NCBI GenBank assembly: GCA_037013685.1
Contig: CM072906.1
Span: forward strand, 6,756,001-6,820,000
Length of the DNA: 64,000 nt
DNA from: Acridotheres tristis
Taxonomy: Eukaryota > Chordata > Aves > Passeriformes > Sturnidae
Reading direction: 5' to 3'
The translations under genes were made by a program, and so were the position numbers. Shown piece by piece: positions 51,238 to 62,513 of this stretch; position 1 is the stretch's first letter; every line of letters begins with the position of its first letter. The notes beneath the pieces are model-generated. The model was not told the DNA's origin and did no database searches. It saw only the letters and a program-made list of their open reading frames with translations.

Positions 51238-53578
51238 GTGCTGTGGGAGCAGCAAGGCCCTCCCGATGTCCCTCCCGGTGTCCCTCCTGGTGTCCCCCTG
51301 CCGCCCCCAACCCCACCAGGCGCTCGCTGCCCTCCCAGAGCGCCTGTGCCAGGCGGTCATCGCGCCCCGCTGGCCACGGCAGCTGGGGGCCACAGTCGGT
51401 GAAGTAGCGGCCACTGAGGGGCTCGAGGCCCTCCTGCGTGGCACAGTCCAGCACCACTTGAGCGCCCTCGGACGCGTCCAGGAACAGGAGCCAGGCCAGT
51501 GGCAGCAGCAGCGGCTTCAGCCACAGCGGCGCGTGCCGGAACAGCGAAGTGTTGACGAATCCTGTGGGAGATTGGCACATGTGGGGTGTCCCCCGTGGAG
51601 TGTCCCCCTGTGTGTCCCAGTGGATGGGCACATAAGGGAGATGGCCAGGGTGGCCTCGGCGTGGGCAGCATGGCTGTGACTGTCCCCAGGCACTGCCACG
51701 CTTGTCATGGCCGTGCAAGGCTGGGGGGGTGTGGGTGTGCCCCATGCGAGGAAGGGTGCAAAGGGAGATGCCATGCAAAGGGACGCATGAGAAAGGACAC
51801 CCTGTATAAAGAGATATGTTGTGCAAAGGGTTCCTGTGAAAGGAACACACTGTATCAAGGAACACAGTGCAAAGGGACATGCCAAGATAAAGGACACACC
51901 ATGAAAACGGACACTCTGCACAGGGACACACCATATAAAGAGACACACCATATAAAGAGACACATGCAAAGGCCTGCACCGTGCAAGGGAGAGATGCTCC
52001 CCATGCAGAAATTCCCTCTGAAAGGCTGCAAAGCAGGAGACCACCCCTACAGAGAGACACCACAGGACACAAAGGTGAGCAGACCACAGACAGACACACA
52101 CCAAGGTGAGCTGGGTCCTACCTGGGTGTACGGCGTAGCAGGTGACCTGTGTGCCCTGCTCGCGCGTGGCCAGCTCGCGGGCGTGCAGCACGTTGGCCAA
52201 TTTGCTGTCACAGTAGTCCTGGAAGGTGGAGAACAGCCCCGAGGGCGGCTGGCCCAGGGACTCGGGGCGCAGGCGGCCGGCGCAGTGGGCACTGGAGGCC
52301 ACGATGACCACCCGGCTGGGAGCGCAGCTCCGCAGCCGCTCCAGCAGCAGCTGGGTCAGCAGGAAATGGCCCAGGTGGTTCACCTGGAAGGGGAGGCTGA
52401 AGCCATCCTCTGTCGTGCCGCCGGCGCTCACCCCTGCGGAGCGAGGAGGCAATGGCAGCTTGTGGTGGTGCCCTGGGGGTGCAGAGGGGATCTGAAGTGC
52501 CAGCACTCACCCGCGTTGTTGATGAGGATGTGCAGCTGGGGCTCCTGGCGCAGGAAGGTGCTGGCAAAGGCTCTCACTGAGCGCAGGCTGGCCAAGTCCA
52601 GATGCATGAACTGCACCTCGTTGTTCCCCGTCTCCTGTGGGCACAACGGGTCTGGGGCAGGGCCAGTGGGCCGGCCTGAGGATGTGCCCTACCCTAGGTA
52701 GGAGCTGGAGCCAGCCAGGGGCAAGGGGATGTTCTGGGGAATGGATCTGGCCCAAAGGCTACAGTGTGCTGGGACCCCCCAACATGGGAGACAGCAGATG
52801 GTACAGTGTGCCCCACCTTGGAGTATCTCGGGGTGCCTGGGGTTGTTACTATGGGGTGGGTTGGCTGAGGGGTAGTTCCTGGGGTGTGCCGTGGGGTACC
52901 TGGATTTACCCATGGGGATGTTTTGGGGATAAATCATGTGATGCTTAGAGCTGTCCTGTTGTGTGTCTTGCATGGTGTCCTGGGGTGCCCAGGGATGTCC
53001 TGGGGTTGTCTTATGAGCACCCCTGGGCTGCTGAGGGGATGCCAAGGCAGTGTCCTCAGGGTGCCCACGGAGGTGTCTGAGGATGTTCATGTGATATCCA
53101 AGGATGTCCCACGGGGGTACACTGGAGGTATCCCGGGAGTGTCCTGGAGTTGCCCATTGGGTGCCAGGGGTGCCTTGGGGGTGCAACGGGGTTTGGGGAT
53201 GTCCCGCGGGTGGGAATGCCGGGGGTTCCCCGGGGGTGCCGGTGCCGGCGCTCACCCTGCGGATGCGGCTGGCAGCGGCCTCTCCCCGCCGGGCGCTGCG
53301 GGTCGCCAGGATAACGCGGGCCCCGCAGCGGGCGAGCTCCAGCGCCGTGGCCGCGCCGATGCCGCTGCTTCCCCCTGCGGAGCGGAGCGCGGGGGTGAGC
53401 GGGGGCAAAGGCCGCTCCGGGGCCCGTGCCGGCTCCCCGCCGGTCGCTCACCGGTGACGATGGCGGTGCGGCCGCGCAGCTCGGGGCGGACGCGGGGCCG
53501 CGGGACGCCGCGCAGCCCGTGCCGGAGCAGCGTGTACAGCGCCAGCAGAACCCCCACGCCCAGCAGCACCCACCCCAT
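51233..53578 (-). CDS. DHRS13: DHRS13, short-chain dehydrogenase/reductase 13
   Basis: DHRS13 is a classical short-chain dehydrogenase close to the retinol dehydrogenases. Its substrate is not settled. Five coding exons (53578-53452, 53374-53256, 52634-52511, 52433-52122 and 51561-51233) join in phase to 336 residues (human about 377, from memory). A hydrophobic N-terminal segment (residues 1-17) should anchor it in a membrane. The nucleotide-binding motif TGGSSGIG covers 42-49, with the Thr and Gly codons spanning intron 1. NNAG is at 121-124, catalytic Ser at 170/171, and the YxxxK pair at Tyr197 and Lys201 (YCDSK). PxxVN after the active site reads HPGFVN. The C-terminus ends in a small GHREG-type repeat and lacks the longer tail I recall in human. 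Exon 5 ends at a stop inside a poly(A) signal. Confidence 0.94.
51760..51990. repeat. Minisatellite in DHRS13 intron 4
   Basis: Units of about 16-20 nt built on AAAGGGACACACC with ATATAAAGAG variants repeat across 230 nt, including two perfect neighbouring copies near 51922-51962. It is intronic. Confidence 0.75.
52780..53230. repeat. Degenerate G-rich tandem repeats in DHRS13 intron 2
   Basis: Loose units such as GGGGTGCC, GGGATGTCC and TGGGGTTGTC recur across the intron (52635-53255). The long open frames seen here on both strands come from this composition. Confidence 0.65.
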
Positions 53579-53770
53579 CCCGCCGCCGCCGTTCCGGGCA
53601 GCCCCGGCCCGGGCCAGCCCCGCCCCGCTCCGCCCCGCTCCCGCATCCCCGCCCCGGCGGGACGGACCGACGGACGGGCGGACGGGGCAAGGTCTGCGCG
53701 GCTCCAGGAGACGGGAGAGCTGGATTCGTGGCGCCGGTGGGAGCAGAGACAAAGAGAGGGTGAGTGCGGG
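53579..53770 (-). promoter_or_regulatory. DHRS13: DHRS13 CpG-island promoter
   Basis: The GC-rich sequence directly above the DHRS13 start codon carries several GGGGCGGG-type GC boxes on the minus strand (for example 53615-53660) and no TATA box. The CpG island continues downstream through exons 1 and 2, to about 53250. Confidence 0.65.
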
Positions 53771-53825
53771 CAGCGCTGCCCACCCATCAATACCCCGGGA
53801 GAGCAGGCCTGCCCCGCGGGGTGGG

Positions 53826-54262
53826 AGATCACAGAATCTCGGGATGATTCCGGTGGGAAGGGACCATCGGAGGTCATCTAGTCCAGTCCCCCTACTCAAG
53901 CAGCGTCCTCTAGAACACTGAGAACTGTGCCTGGATAGCTGAATATTTCCAGGGATAGGCAATCTGCCACCTTTTGGGGCAGCCTGTTCCAGTGCATGGT
54001 GAAGAATATCTTCCTCATGTTCAGGTGTAACTTGCCTTGCTCCTGTTTCTGCCCTTGCCTCTCGTTCCATTGCTCAGCACCCCTGAGAAGAGCCTGGCTC
54101 CATCCCATCCAGTGACACATCCCCTTTCCATCGATGCATTTGAGAATTAGATCTCCTCAGGCTGCTCTTCTGCAGGTTAAATAGGCCCACCTCCCTCAGC
54201 TTTCCCTCATAAATGAGGTGTGCCAGTCCCCTGATCTTCCAGGACACTGTCCTGAGGAGTGC
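53826..54262 (-). mobile_element. CR1 LINE fragment, minus orientation
   Basis: Starts at its 3' end with ATCACAGAATC and GGGAAGGGACC on plus, the reverse complement of the conserved CR1 3' tail. It continues with typical reversed CR1 text (GGGCAGCCTGTTCCAGTGC, then ATCTTCCTCATGTTCAGG). It is 5'-truncated, as most CR1 copies are, and diverged. It lies between the DHRS13 promoter and the PHF12 3' end. Confidence 0.88.
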
Positions 54263-54269
54263 AGAACTG

Positions 54270-54405
54270 GATGTGCCCCATCTCTGGAAACATTTGAGGT
54301 GAGGTTGGGCCACACTGAGTTGAAGATGTCCCAGCTCATTGCAGGGGTTGGACTTGACGACCTTCAAGAGTCCCTCCTACCTCAACTAATTCCATGATTC
54401 AATCA
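54270..54405 (+). mobile_element. CR1 LINE 3' fragment, plus orientation
   Basis: A short diverged 3' end: GGGGTTGGACTTGACGACCT, then AGAGTCCCTCCTACCTC and the terminal ATTCCATGATTCA. It faces the neighbouring minus-strand copy, making an inverted pair. Confidence 0.8.
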
Positions 54406-54600
54406 CTTTCCAGTCCTCACCCTCTTCCCACCAGCATCCTCCCACATCCCAGGCAGGACACCAGGGTCCTTCCATCCCAGCCCCAGCCTCAGCTCCTAGC
54501 TCAGGTTCCTCTGCAGTCAGACACTCTGGGGAAGCTCCAAGGTTGTGGTGACACGAGTGAAGACAGACAATCGAGAAAACAGAATGTGAAGTATTTTTTT

Positions 54601-55412
54601 TTTATATACAGAATACAGGAAAGTTTCTGTAAAGTCTAAAACGTTACAATTACTATGTACAGTGGAACTAGCTGTTCTGCTGCGGGGAGGTGGCAGAGAA
54701 ACAAAAGAGACAGACAGGTTACGACAAAGGATCTGCTACAATAGACAATTTGAGGAACGTCATACCACATGTAGCACTGTACACAGCTTTAAAACATTGA
54801 AAAATGCCATCACTGATGTATTTACACAGAATCCAACACTTTTCCTTATTTGAAATAAAAAATAGGATGGACACCAGGAAAAGAACTCATTTCTCACTGC
54901 CCATAATACACAGTAGCTACTTGTAGTGCAACCATAGCAGGGAGGGATGGGAAAAATAACTGTGGGAAGAAGAGCGCTTCTTTACATTAAATAAAACAAT
55001 GATATTGTATAGATTTGCTGTATGAAAACTGTATTTCTCTTTTAATATAAAACTATTGTCACTGGCACAAAATAGAACAAGTTTCTGATTATTTTACAAC
55101 TGCATGGGAACTATCTGTCAGAGAGAGTCCTCGAGTCAGACAGCGGTCACCCCTCGCTCTGACGCGTCCTGCTCTCACTGCAGTTTTCCTTTTAAAATGA
55201 AATGTATAGTACAAATATATGTGCAAATGCCCCTAAAACTTGAGCAAAAAAGAAAAATTAAAAAAAGTTAAACGTTCTTCATTTCATGCAAACGGCGTGT
55301 GAACAGTCTCTGGGCCGACACAGAAAAATCCCACCTCGGTTTGTACATTTTTGCATTGTAAAGAGTCTGAGGGCGTTTTCCTTACTCCAAAAAGCTCTCT
55401 TCCTAAAAATTC
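54601..55412 (-). other. PHF12: PHF12 3' UTR
   Basis: AT-rich sequence after the PHF12 stop, with no open frame of interest. Possible poly(A) signals on the minus strand are ATTAAA (55046-55041) and the weaker TATAAA (54606-54601). A poly-A run follows the second. No standard AATAAA is seen, so the exact end is uncertain. Confidence 0.6.
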
Positions 55413-58400
55413 CTAGGGAACTGAGTTGGACCGCAGCACGGGCACCTGGTGGGGTTTCAGAGAAAGCTTCTCCTCCAAGTCCATATCTTGTACTAAGGCA
55501 GCGTCCCCCTTGGGCTGTTTGGTCGCAAATTCGGTGATGCTGAAAACGAACTGCAGGCAGCCCAGCTTGATGTAACTGCCGTGGTGGAGCAGGGCCGTGC
55601 CCTCCCAGCCAGCCCCGCTGCCCCCGATCAAACTGGAGCTGCTGGCTTTGCAATTACAGGGTTTTCGATGGTGCCCTTGTGCCTGTGAGTTCATCACAGC
55701 AGCTTCTTCATGCGCCTCCTCTTCCTGTTTTCTGCTTTTATGTCGTTCTGGAAAAGAATAAAAAAAAAAGGTAAGGTTTGGGCAGGTCAGCAGCAGCTTG
55801 TTTTCATCAACAGGGTTACTGCTGAGGTGCCTCATGGGTAAGATCCTTCAGCCATGAGGGATTTCAGTCTGCAGTGAGCAGCTGATCAAAGGGAAATGGG
55901 AATCTCCTCACAGCCCTGGAGAGGTTGAGGCATTTACATATCTATTTTGGCAGCCCAAAAAGAGGAAGCTGATCAGGTGGAGAGCAGGAGTGAGCCACGC
56001 AGGGACGGGATGCCTGCAGCACAGCCCAGATCTTCTCACAGCCTGGGAAAGGAGGACATGCATAGGGAAATGCCTCAGGCCTGCTCAAAACTGGCTGCTC
56101 ATCAGGACCTGGAGCTTGGAAACTCCTGTACTGGAGGCTGGGGTAGGGTTTAGGTCAGAGCACAGAACTCCCCAGGCTGCAGAGGAAGGTCTTGTGTAAC
56201 CCCAGCTGAGGGCTGTGGCAAGGCTCTCCTTTTTGCACCAGCATGTGCAGAACAAGGGGCATCAACAAGGAATTGGTTTCCACCTGCTCCTGCCCCCTCT
56301 CAGTGAACTCCCTGTGGTGGTGGTACAACACTCACTTATCACACTCTGCACTTTGGCAACAATACTGCTGGGAGGAGTGGGTGTCATCTTCTCCGAGAAG
56401 TCACACGAATACAGAACATTGTCCACGGTTGTCCCATGCTCACTGTAGTTCAACAGCTCGTAATGCTTCGTATTCTGAAAAGAAAGGGAAGAGGAGGGAA
56501 TCAAGACACGAAGTCATAGAATGGTTTGGGTTGGAAGGGACCTTAAACATCATCTTGTTCTACCCCATGCCATAGGCAGGGACATCTTCCACTAGACCAG
56601 GTTGCTCCAAGCCCTATCCAACCTGGCCTTGAACACTGGCTGGGGTAGCCACAGCTTCTCTGTGCAACTTGTGCAAGGGCCTCACCACCCTCACATGGAA
56701 GCATTTCTTCCTAATATCCAGTATAACTCCACTGTCTGTCAGTCAGCAGTGCTTCTGCCCATCCACACCTCTTTGGAGCAATGAAACACAACTCCTTCTC
56801 CTTGTTGCCAGTAGTGGTCACGTAAAAGCTGGTAAATATCCTCCAGCTTCAGACCACCAAACCAATCCCCCTGCTCACAGAACAACCAGCCTTCCAGGAG
56901 CTGCTTTCTGGCACAGAAGTAGGGCCAAAGAGAAGTGGGTTTTACCTACTACACTTGAACCAACACATCTTTAGGAAACAGGATATTCAAGCTGATGCTC
57001 ACAAAAGCGAACATTTTACAGGCACACCTGATGCAAACTTGGCTCAAGACCTGTGCCTAGCAGGAAGAGATGAGCTTTGGAAAGCAGGCACAAGATGGCA
57101 AGAAGGATGCCACGTGCTGCAGCAGCCTCAGGACAGGGGCAGTCTGGGATTCACAGGCTTGTGCAGACGCTGAAATGCCAGCAGACATTACTGTGACACG
57201 CAGCGTTACACAAGCGGCGTCACGCTCAGCTGAGCTTTGTGGAGGATGTTGCCAGAGCAGAGAAGATTTCGGGTTAGCTCACAGAAATTATCTGAGAGCT
57301 CAAGACCTCGTCCCTCAGGGACTACAAGGCTTTAAGCAAGTTACAAAAACTCCACATGCACATGGGAGTAGGTTTTGAAGTAACCTGCTAGACTGCAGAA
57401 GGAGAACCTACAGACAGAGCTCCAGGAAGAGGAATTTTCCCTCTCCAGAGCAACCACAGCCATAGGAGACCCACAAAACGGTCAAAGGTCAGTGCCTGGA
57501 GCCTGATTTATGGCTGATCACTGTGAGGAGATGCTTCCACAGATATTTACAGTCAGGATCCCATTACTGATTGTGTTTGGTAGCTTGCAGGGCACTGGAG
57601 GAATGGCTAAAGCTGGCTGGGGGTTAATCCTGGATCCTGCTCCGGAGCTGGTTGACAAATGGTGATATAAAAGACTCGATCTTGCTTCAAAGACTGTTTC
57701 CATGCTAAGAGACATCTCCAGCAGTGCTGTTACTGGCAGGCCTGCTGGTCTGTTTACTTCAAGAACAAACTAATCTCTGGGCTGTAGCTAAGTAGAAACT
57801 GTAGGTTTCTGTTTATGCTGCGAGTTTAACTGAAGTTTTAGCTAAATAAATAATTTACAGAGAACTGCAAATGCTACGAATGCTTTGCTCCCCAATCACT
57901 CTTGAGAACAAGGGACTCAGAGCAGTTCCTTGGTTTGTTCCAGCTGAGGTTTGATGTTGACACATGAAGTTTAGCTTTTATTAAAAACACATCCAGATCA
58001 AAAAGTATCAGACCATGTCTATGTCCTTTTCTTTCCCTAGACACCAGAAGTGACAGTGCTGACTTGTGGCCAGTCCTTGCCCACAGGCAGTCAGAGAAAT
58101 TGTGCTGGCAGAGCTCTGTGCTTCAGAAGAAGGTTTGACAGAAAATGCTGACACAGCCTTCACTGGAGTAAAACCTGGCACTTACTTTGTAGTCCACAAA
58201 AGGAGCACCACACAAAGACAACCTGCTGCCTGCATCTCCAGCTCCCACTGCCATGCACACCAAAAAAAAAAAAAATAAAAAAAGATGAAAAAAAAAATCA
58301 CTCAGGCACTCACCTCATCATAGAATATGCAGGCATGTTTGCCAGACACATAGTTACAGTGACCATAGCTTGTAAGGCACACATCCATATCAGCTCCTGT

Positions 58401-61400
58401 CATGGGGGAGGACAAAACAGGCTCAGTTCGTATTGGAAGAAAAAAAACTGTCAGGCAGCAGAGAACAACAGACAGAATTAAACTTCAATTAGCAAAACAA
58501 CAGGGGAGCAACTGCTTTTGTCCTGCTCCCAGGACTGCATGAATAATGCTTCGATAAGCCACCAACAAAGTTTCAGTGGGGGAAGGGAGCCAGCAGCTCC
58601 ACAAAGGTTGAAGAGCATTTCACTGCTCCTGGGTCTACCCAGAGCACCAGAAGAATCTAAGCAACAAGAAACAAAACATAACTCTCCTCTCCATCAGTCA
58701 GGCATTACAACTCCAAGACAGCTGTTCTAGTTATGACACCAGGTGACAGAGCTGCCACCCACACAGATTCAGGCAGATGGGGGATTTCCACACTTCTTGG
58801 TAGTGCAGAACCCCAGTTAAAAGTGGCCACAGTGAGTCTGTTTCCTTTGACATCCACTTGGCAAAGATCTTAGGGAGGGTTCACGGAGAACCACTCTGAT
58901 TCTGAAAGGTCAGGGCAGGAAGAAGCTACTCACCTGTCCCAATGTAGAGGGTTCGATAGCACATATTGACTGCACCCCCCAAGCCCATCAGAGGATAGAA
59001 CACTGCCCGGGCTTGCACTTCCTTTCTTTGCGCTGCAAGATAAAAAGAAATTACTTGAACAATGTTATCAGCTGGGAAAGCTGCTTGACCCCAGTGTCCC
59101 CAGCTCAGAAAGCACAGACCCTAAGGAGGATGCAGTCAGCTTTGGCCTAAGCACCAGTTCCCAACCCTCTAGGAACATTTGTGCATTAAACCTCTTTTTG
59201 CCAGTCAGAGAAAATTGCTTTCTCATAACCCACACAAGCCATGCAAATGGGGAGCATTAACACGGAGTGTGCACAATGGAGCCACGCTGAGGAACACACA
59301 AGCCTTCTACCACCGGCTTCTTTCTTAATCTCTTCTACTCTGGGTAATCAAAGAGCTCAGTCTTTGCTCTCAAAGTGCCACCTAAAAAGAATTGGTGGTG
59401 GTGAATTCACCAACTTAACAGCCATGATTTAATTTCTAGTGAAGCTCCAGGAAAAACACCTGGGCTGAATGGGGCTTGGTAGGGACAAACCCAGCTCCCA
59501 AGACAGGACGATAAACTGAGTGGAGACTCTTATCCTCAGGTCAGTCTCTATGGCATACTTAACAATAGCTGGTCCAGGGCTGAGCCTCCAGAGCAGCTCC
59601 AAGTTCAAATCACACACTCATATGCTCATTTTAAGAAAATTTTCTGTGGAACAGCTATTGGGCCACACAGGTCTAACCAGGATGTCAGCACTGTCTTTTG
59701 GAGGAAAACCCCTTATACTCTGAGTTTAAGCCTCTTCTGATACCACATCTGCAGGACAGCGTTACACCAAGAGGGTGAAATCAAAGGACAGTACATGAGG
59801 ATTATCAAAGACTGCAGAGGTATTTACATCAAGAATAGTGACCACACCAAGTGGCATCACAGGTTCCACCTCTGCCTGGATGCCCTGCATGAATCCTTTC
59901 AGCTGCCTGGCTCTGCAGGGCTCACTAAAGGCTTTAGAGCTAACATTTCATCAGCAATGTTAAGCGGCCAGTTGGATGCATCATTCCTGCCCAAAAAGGG
60001 TGATGGGTTAAGACAGCACCAATCTGCCTTGAGAAAGGCAGACTGCTGAAGAATTCCAGACCAGGAAGGCAGCTCATATCACAGCCTGCTGCTGTGTCCT
60101 GCAGCAGCCATCACAAGAAGACAAAGCATTTGGGGAATGCTGTGATGCTAAAGCAGGCAGGCACAGAGCTTCAGAAAAAGATTACTGACTGACTTCCAAA
60201 GATTTTATCTGGGATATTTACCCCCAGGCCTAGCAGAGGGGGAGCAGAGAACTGCTTCCACAGCAAGGCTGTCCAGTTAGTGCTTGAAAGCAGATTAAAT
60301 TGACTGGCTGCATGCAGAGGAACACGAAGCCACATTCACCCGGCAGCTTTAGGTGATACCAGTGGTAATAAACAAAGCCAAACTGGGGAATCTGGAGATT
60401 TCCAAGAGAAACTCAAGTTGTTTTCCATTACTGGCATAGTCATATGCAATGGTTTCAGTTTGACAGTGACATTCTGAACAGGCAATGACAATGTCACAGA
60501 TATATTCTGTGCTCCTGTTCGTGTGCTTGTATCACAAGCAACTCCTCCAGAAAGAGAGAGAAGGAATTCACAGATTTCTCTTGCCCATCTCAAAAGTAAA
60601 AGTGCAAAGAAAAGCTACCAAGCACCTGAGATGAACTTTCCCATCTCTTGCTAATTGTAAGATGAAAAAAACACAACTTCACTAAACATTTCCAGCAGAA
60701 AAACTGAAGATACTAAAAGTATTCACATGGCTCAAATTTGTAAATAATTAAGTAAAGGATCCTGATGGAGTTTCTGGTCAGTGGATATCCAGACCATGGG
60801 GATGAGAAGAAAGAAAAGTGAAAGGCAGCATCAGATACCAGAAGAAGAGGGAAATCTCCTTCAAGGAATAGACAAGGGAGTGGCAAATCTATGGCTCAAC
60901 ATAAACCAGCTATTCTAGGGCTGCTCTTACCTTCAATGTGGTTTCCCACAGGAGATTGCTGATGGGAATTGACACTGCTCGCTAGAGACTGAGCTTTGGG
61001 AGGAAAAAGCTGATGTATTCTCTGCAAGGCCAGAAACTTGATCAGCTGCTCATCCAGCATATTTATCTCAATCTCTGTTAATAAACAAAAAGCAATTAGT
61101 AAGTTATTCAGGGAAAGAGTGCAATCTGAGCTGTAGTGGATTTAACTGTCCAACTTTCAAACCTGCAGTTTGCTTCAAAAGCAAAGACTTGATCAATTCT
61201 GCAATTTCAAGACTCTTACACATAGGTGAGCTATTATTTCACATCACCTCCTGTGAGCAGAATGTGAGGACAGTGCCAGCTATGGCTGGAGAGCGACAAC
61301 TGAGGAAGCAAGCAGAAGTTTGGGGGAACTAGGGTTGATAAAAGCTGAAAATCTGCTGTTTTGGCTCAACAGGTCAGTAGAGATGGCCATTGCACTCCTT

Positions 61401-62513
61401 TGGACAGCATGCTGGGTCCTTCCTCTGAAGCTCTGCTACCTGGTTAGGAAGTCCAGCCCTGCATCACAGAGAACTGCAACTCCCTTTGAAGCTGCTGCAG
61501 GCTCACACTGGAGTCACATGTCCATAGCAGGGTAAATTAAACCAAACAGGGCAATTCAGACAATATTATTAATGATCTTTAGAACAGATCTTCTGATAAT
61601 TCTGAAGTGTTTATATTCGTAAAGCCTTACAGAGGTCTGCTTTCTTGCAGCAAGGAGGCTGCATAACCTCTTCTTCCAAGAGCTTTCTCCATATCAACAA
61701 CAGTTAAAATGGAAAGGAGAGGAGGAAGAGCTGTAAGAGCCTTTCCCAATGGCAGAGGGTGGGCTGGCAGCTGGGGTTCATGCAAGGAAAGAGGGTCACA
61801 ATGGCAATGCCAGAAGGGCTGTTCTTCAGATTTCATCTCTGGTAACAGCCTGGCTGTGCTAGTGATGATTGCTGCTCAGCAATCTCCTCCTGAAGGCACT
61901 CTGCTAATGTTTGCCATCTCTTGCCAAGTGCAACGAAAGGAAATAAAAACCAGGCCAGTCTAGGAGACTGACGGAAGCAGAAATAAATTATAAAATTAAC
62001 AGACCCACTGGAGCGTCACCACTCAGGTGACTGCTCTGCTACAAGATCTATTGCTGCTTTACATCCGCCAGGAGCAGCTCTGGATTGCAGCTAGCACCAC
62101 GACATGGCAGGGCTGCAGGTTTCTGCATGTGAATTCCACCTGGAAAGCAGCCCAGTTGTGATTCTTCCCCAGAAAAGCTTCAGGCAGAAACACTTCATTG
62201 GCCTTGCTGCCTTGGCAACACTAGGAGCAGGGAAGCATGTGACATATTTAAGGTAATGTACACCCAGCCCCTCCCTCACCTGACTACAACCCTTCTTTAT
62301 CTCTGGAACATTTCCTCAAGCAGAGATGGAATGCTTTAGGGAAGCAAACACACAGGGCTAGCAGAGACTGATGATGAATTAAATACTCACCCCCGTCCAT
62401 AAATGCTTTCAGGGAACTGGTGAAATCCAACATAGCTGCAGAGTTTGAAGTGAGTGATGAGGGTAGAGTTAAAGCGCTTCCTATGGATAAGGTGCTGGGA
62501 CTGACCTTACCAT
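55413..62513 (-). CDS. PHF12: PHF12 (Pf1), C-terminal part, last six coding exons
   Basis: PHF12 is a PHD-finger cofactor that links the Sin3/HDAC complex to chromatin. Its PHD fingers and Sin3-binding parts are encoded beyond this window. Exons here are 62513-62391, 61074-60931, 59032-58934, 58396-58314, 56474-56336 and 55747-55413. They join in phase to 306 residues and a stop. The region begins with a Ser-rich linker ([14 protein letters not shown]). Next comes [20 protein letters not shown], then the FHA-type segment with [18 protein letters not shown] and [18 protein letters not shown]. It ends with [20 protein letters not shown] and [15 protein letters not shown]. These match vertebrate PHF12 closely from memory. 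The gene is 5'-incomplete only because the window ends. Confidence 0.95.
56512..56830 (-). mobile_element. CR1 LINE fragment in a PHF12 intron, minus orientation
   Basis: Plus-strand text begins TCATAGAATGGTTTGGGTTG and continues GGAAGGGACCTTAAA, then ACTAGACCAGGTTGCTCCAA and CCAACCTGGCCTTGAACACT. This is the reverse complement of the CR1 3' end, less diverged than the pair near 54 kb. It lies just upstream of the 56336-56474 exon. The far end is approximate. Confidence 0.93.
56831..58313 (-). other. PHF12: PHF12 intron remainder
   Basis: Beyond the CR1 copy I see no exon or RNA gene. An A-rich run at 58262-58298 lies next to the following exon. Confidence 0.55.
58262..58298. repeat. A-rich low-complexity tract
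   Basis: Runs of A broken by single T and GATG. Read on the gene strand it is a poly-T tract just past the 58314-58396 exon donor. Confidence 0.85.
59033..60930 (-). other. PHF12: PHF12 intron
   Basis: A 1.9-kb intron. The phases of the flanking exons match across it, so no exon is missing. I see no repeat or RNA gene. Confidence 0.6.
61075..62390 (-). other. PHF12: PHF12 intron
   Basis: A 1.3-kb intron with matching flanking phases. Nothing else is recognised in it. Confidence 0.6.

Noticed and set aside
50627..51679. 350-codon plus-strand frame
   Set aside because: It is antisense to FLOT2 exon 1, the GT-rich repeat and DHRS13 exon 5. The minus-strand genes explain the region.
51586..53921. 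371- and 345-codon plus-strand frames
   Set aside because: They lie antisense to DHRS13 exons and repeats. High GC leaves few stop codons.
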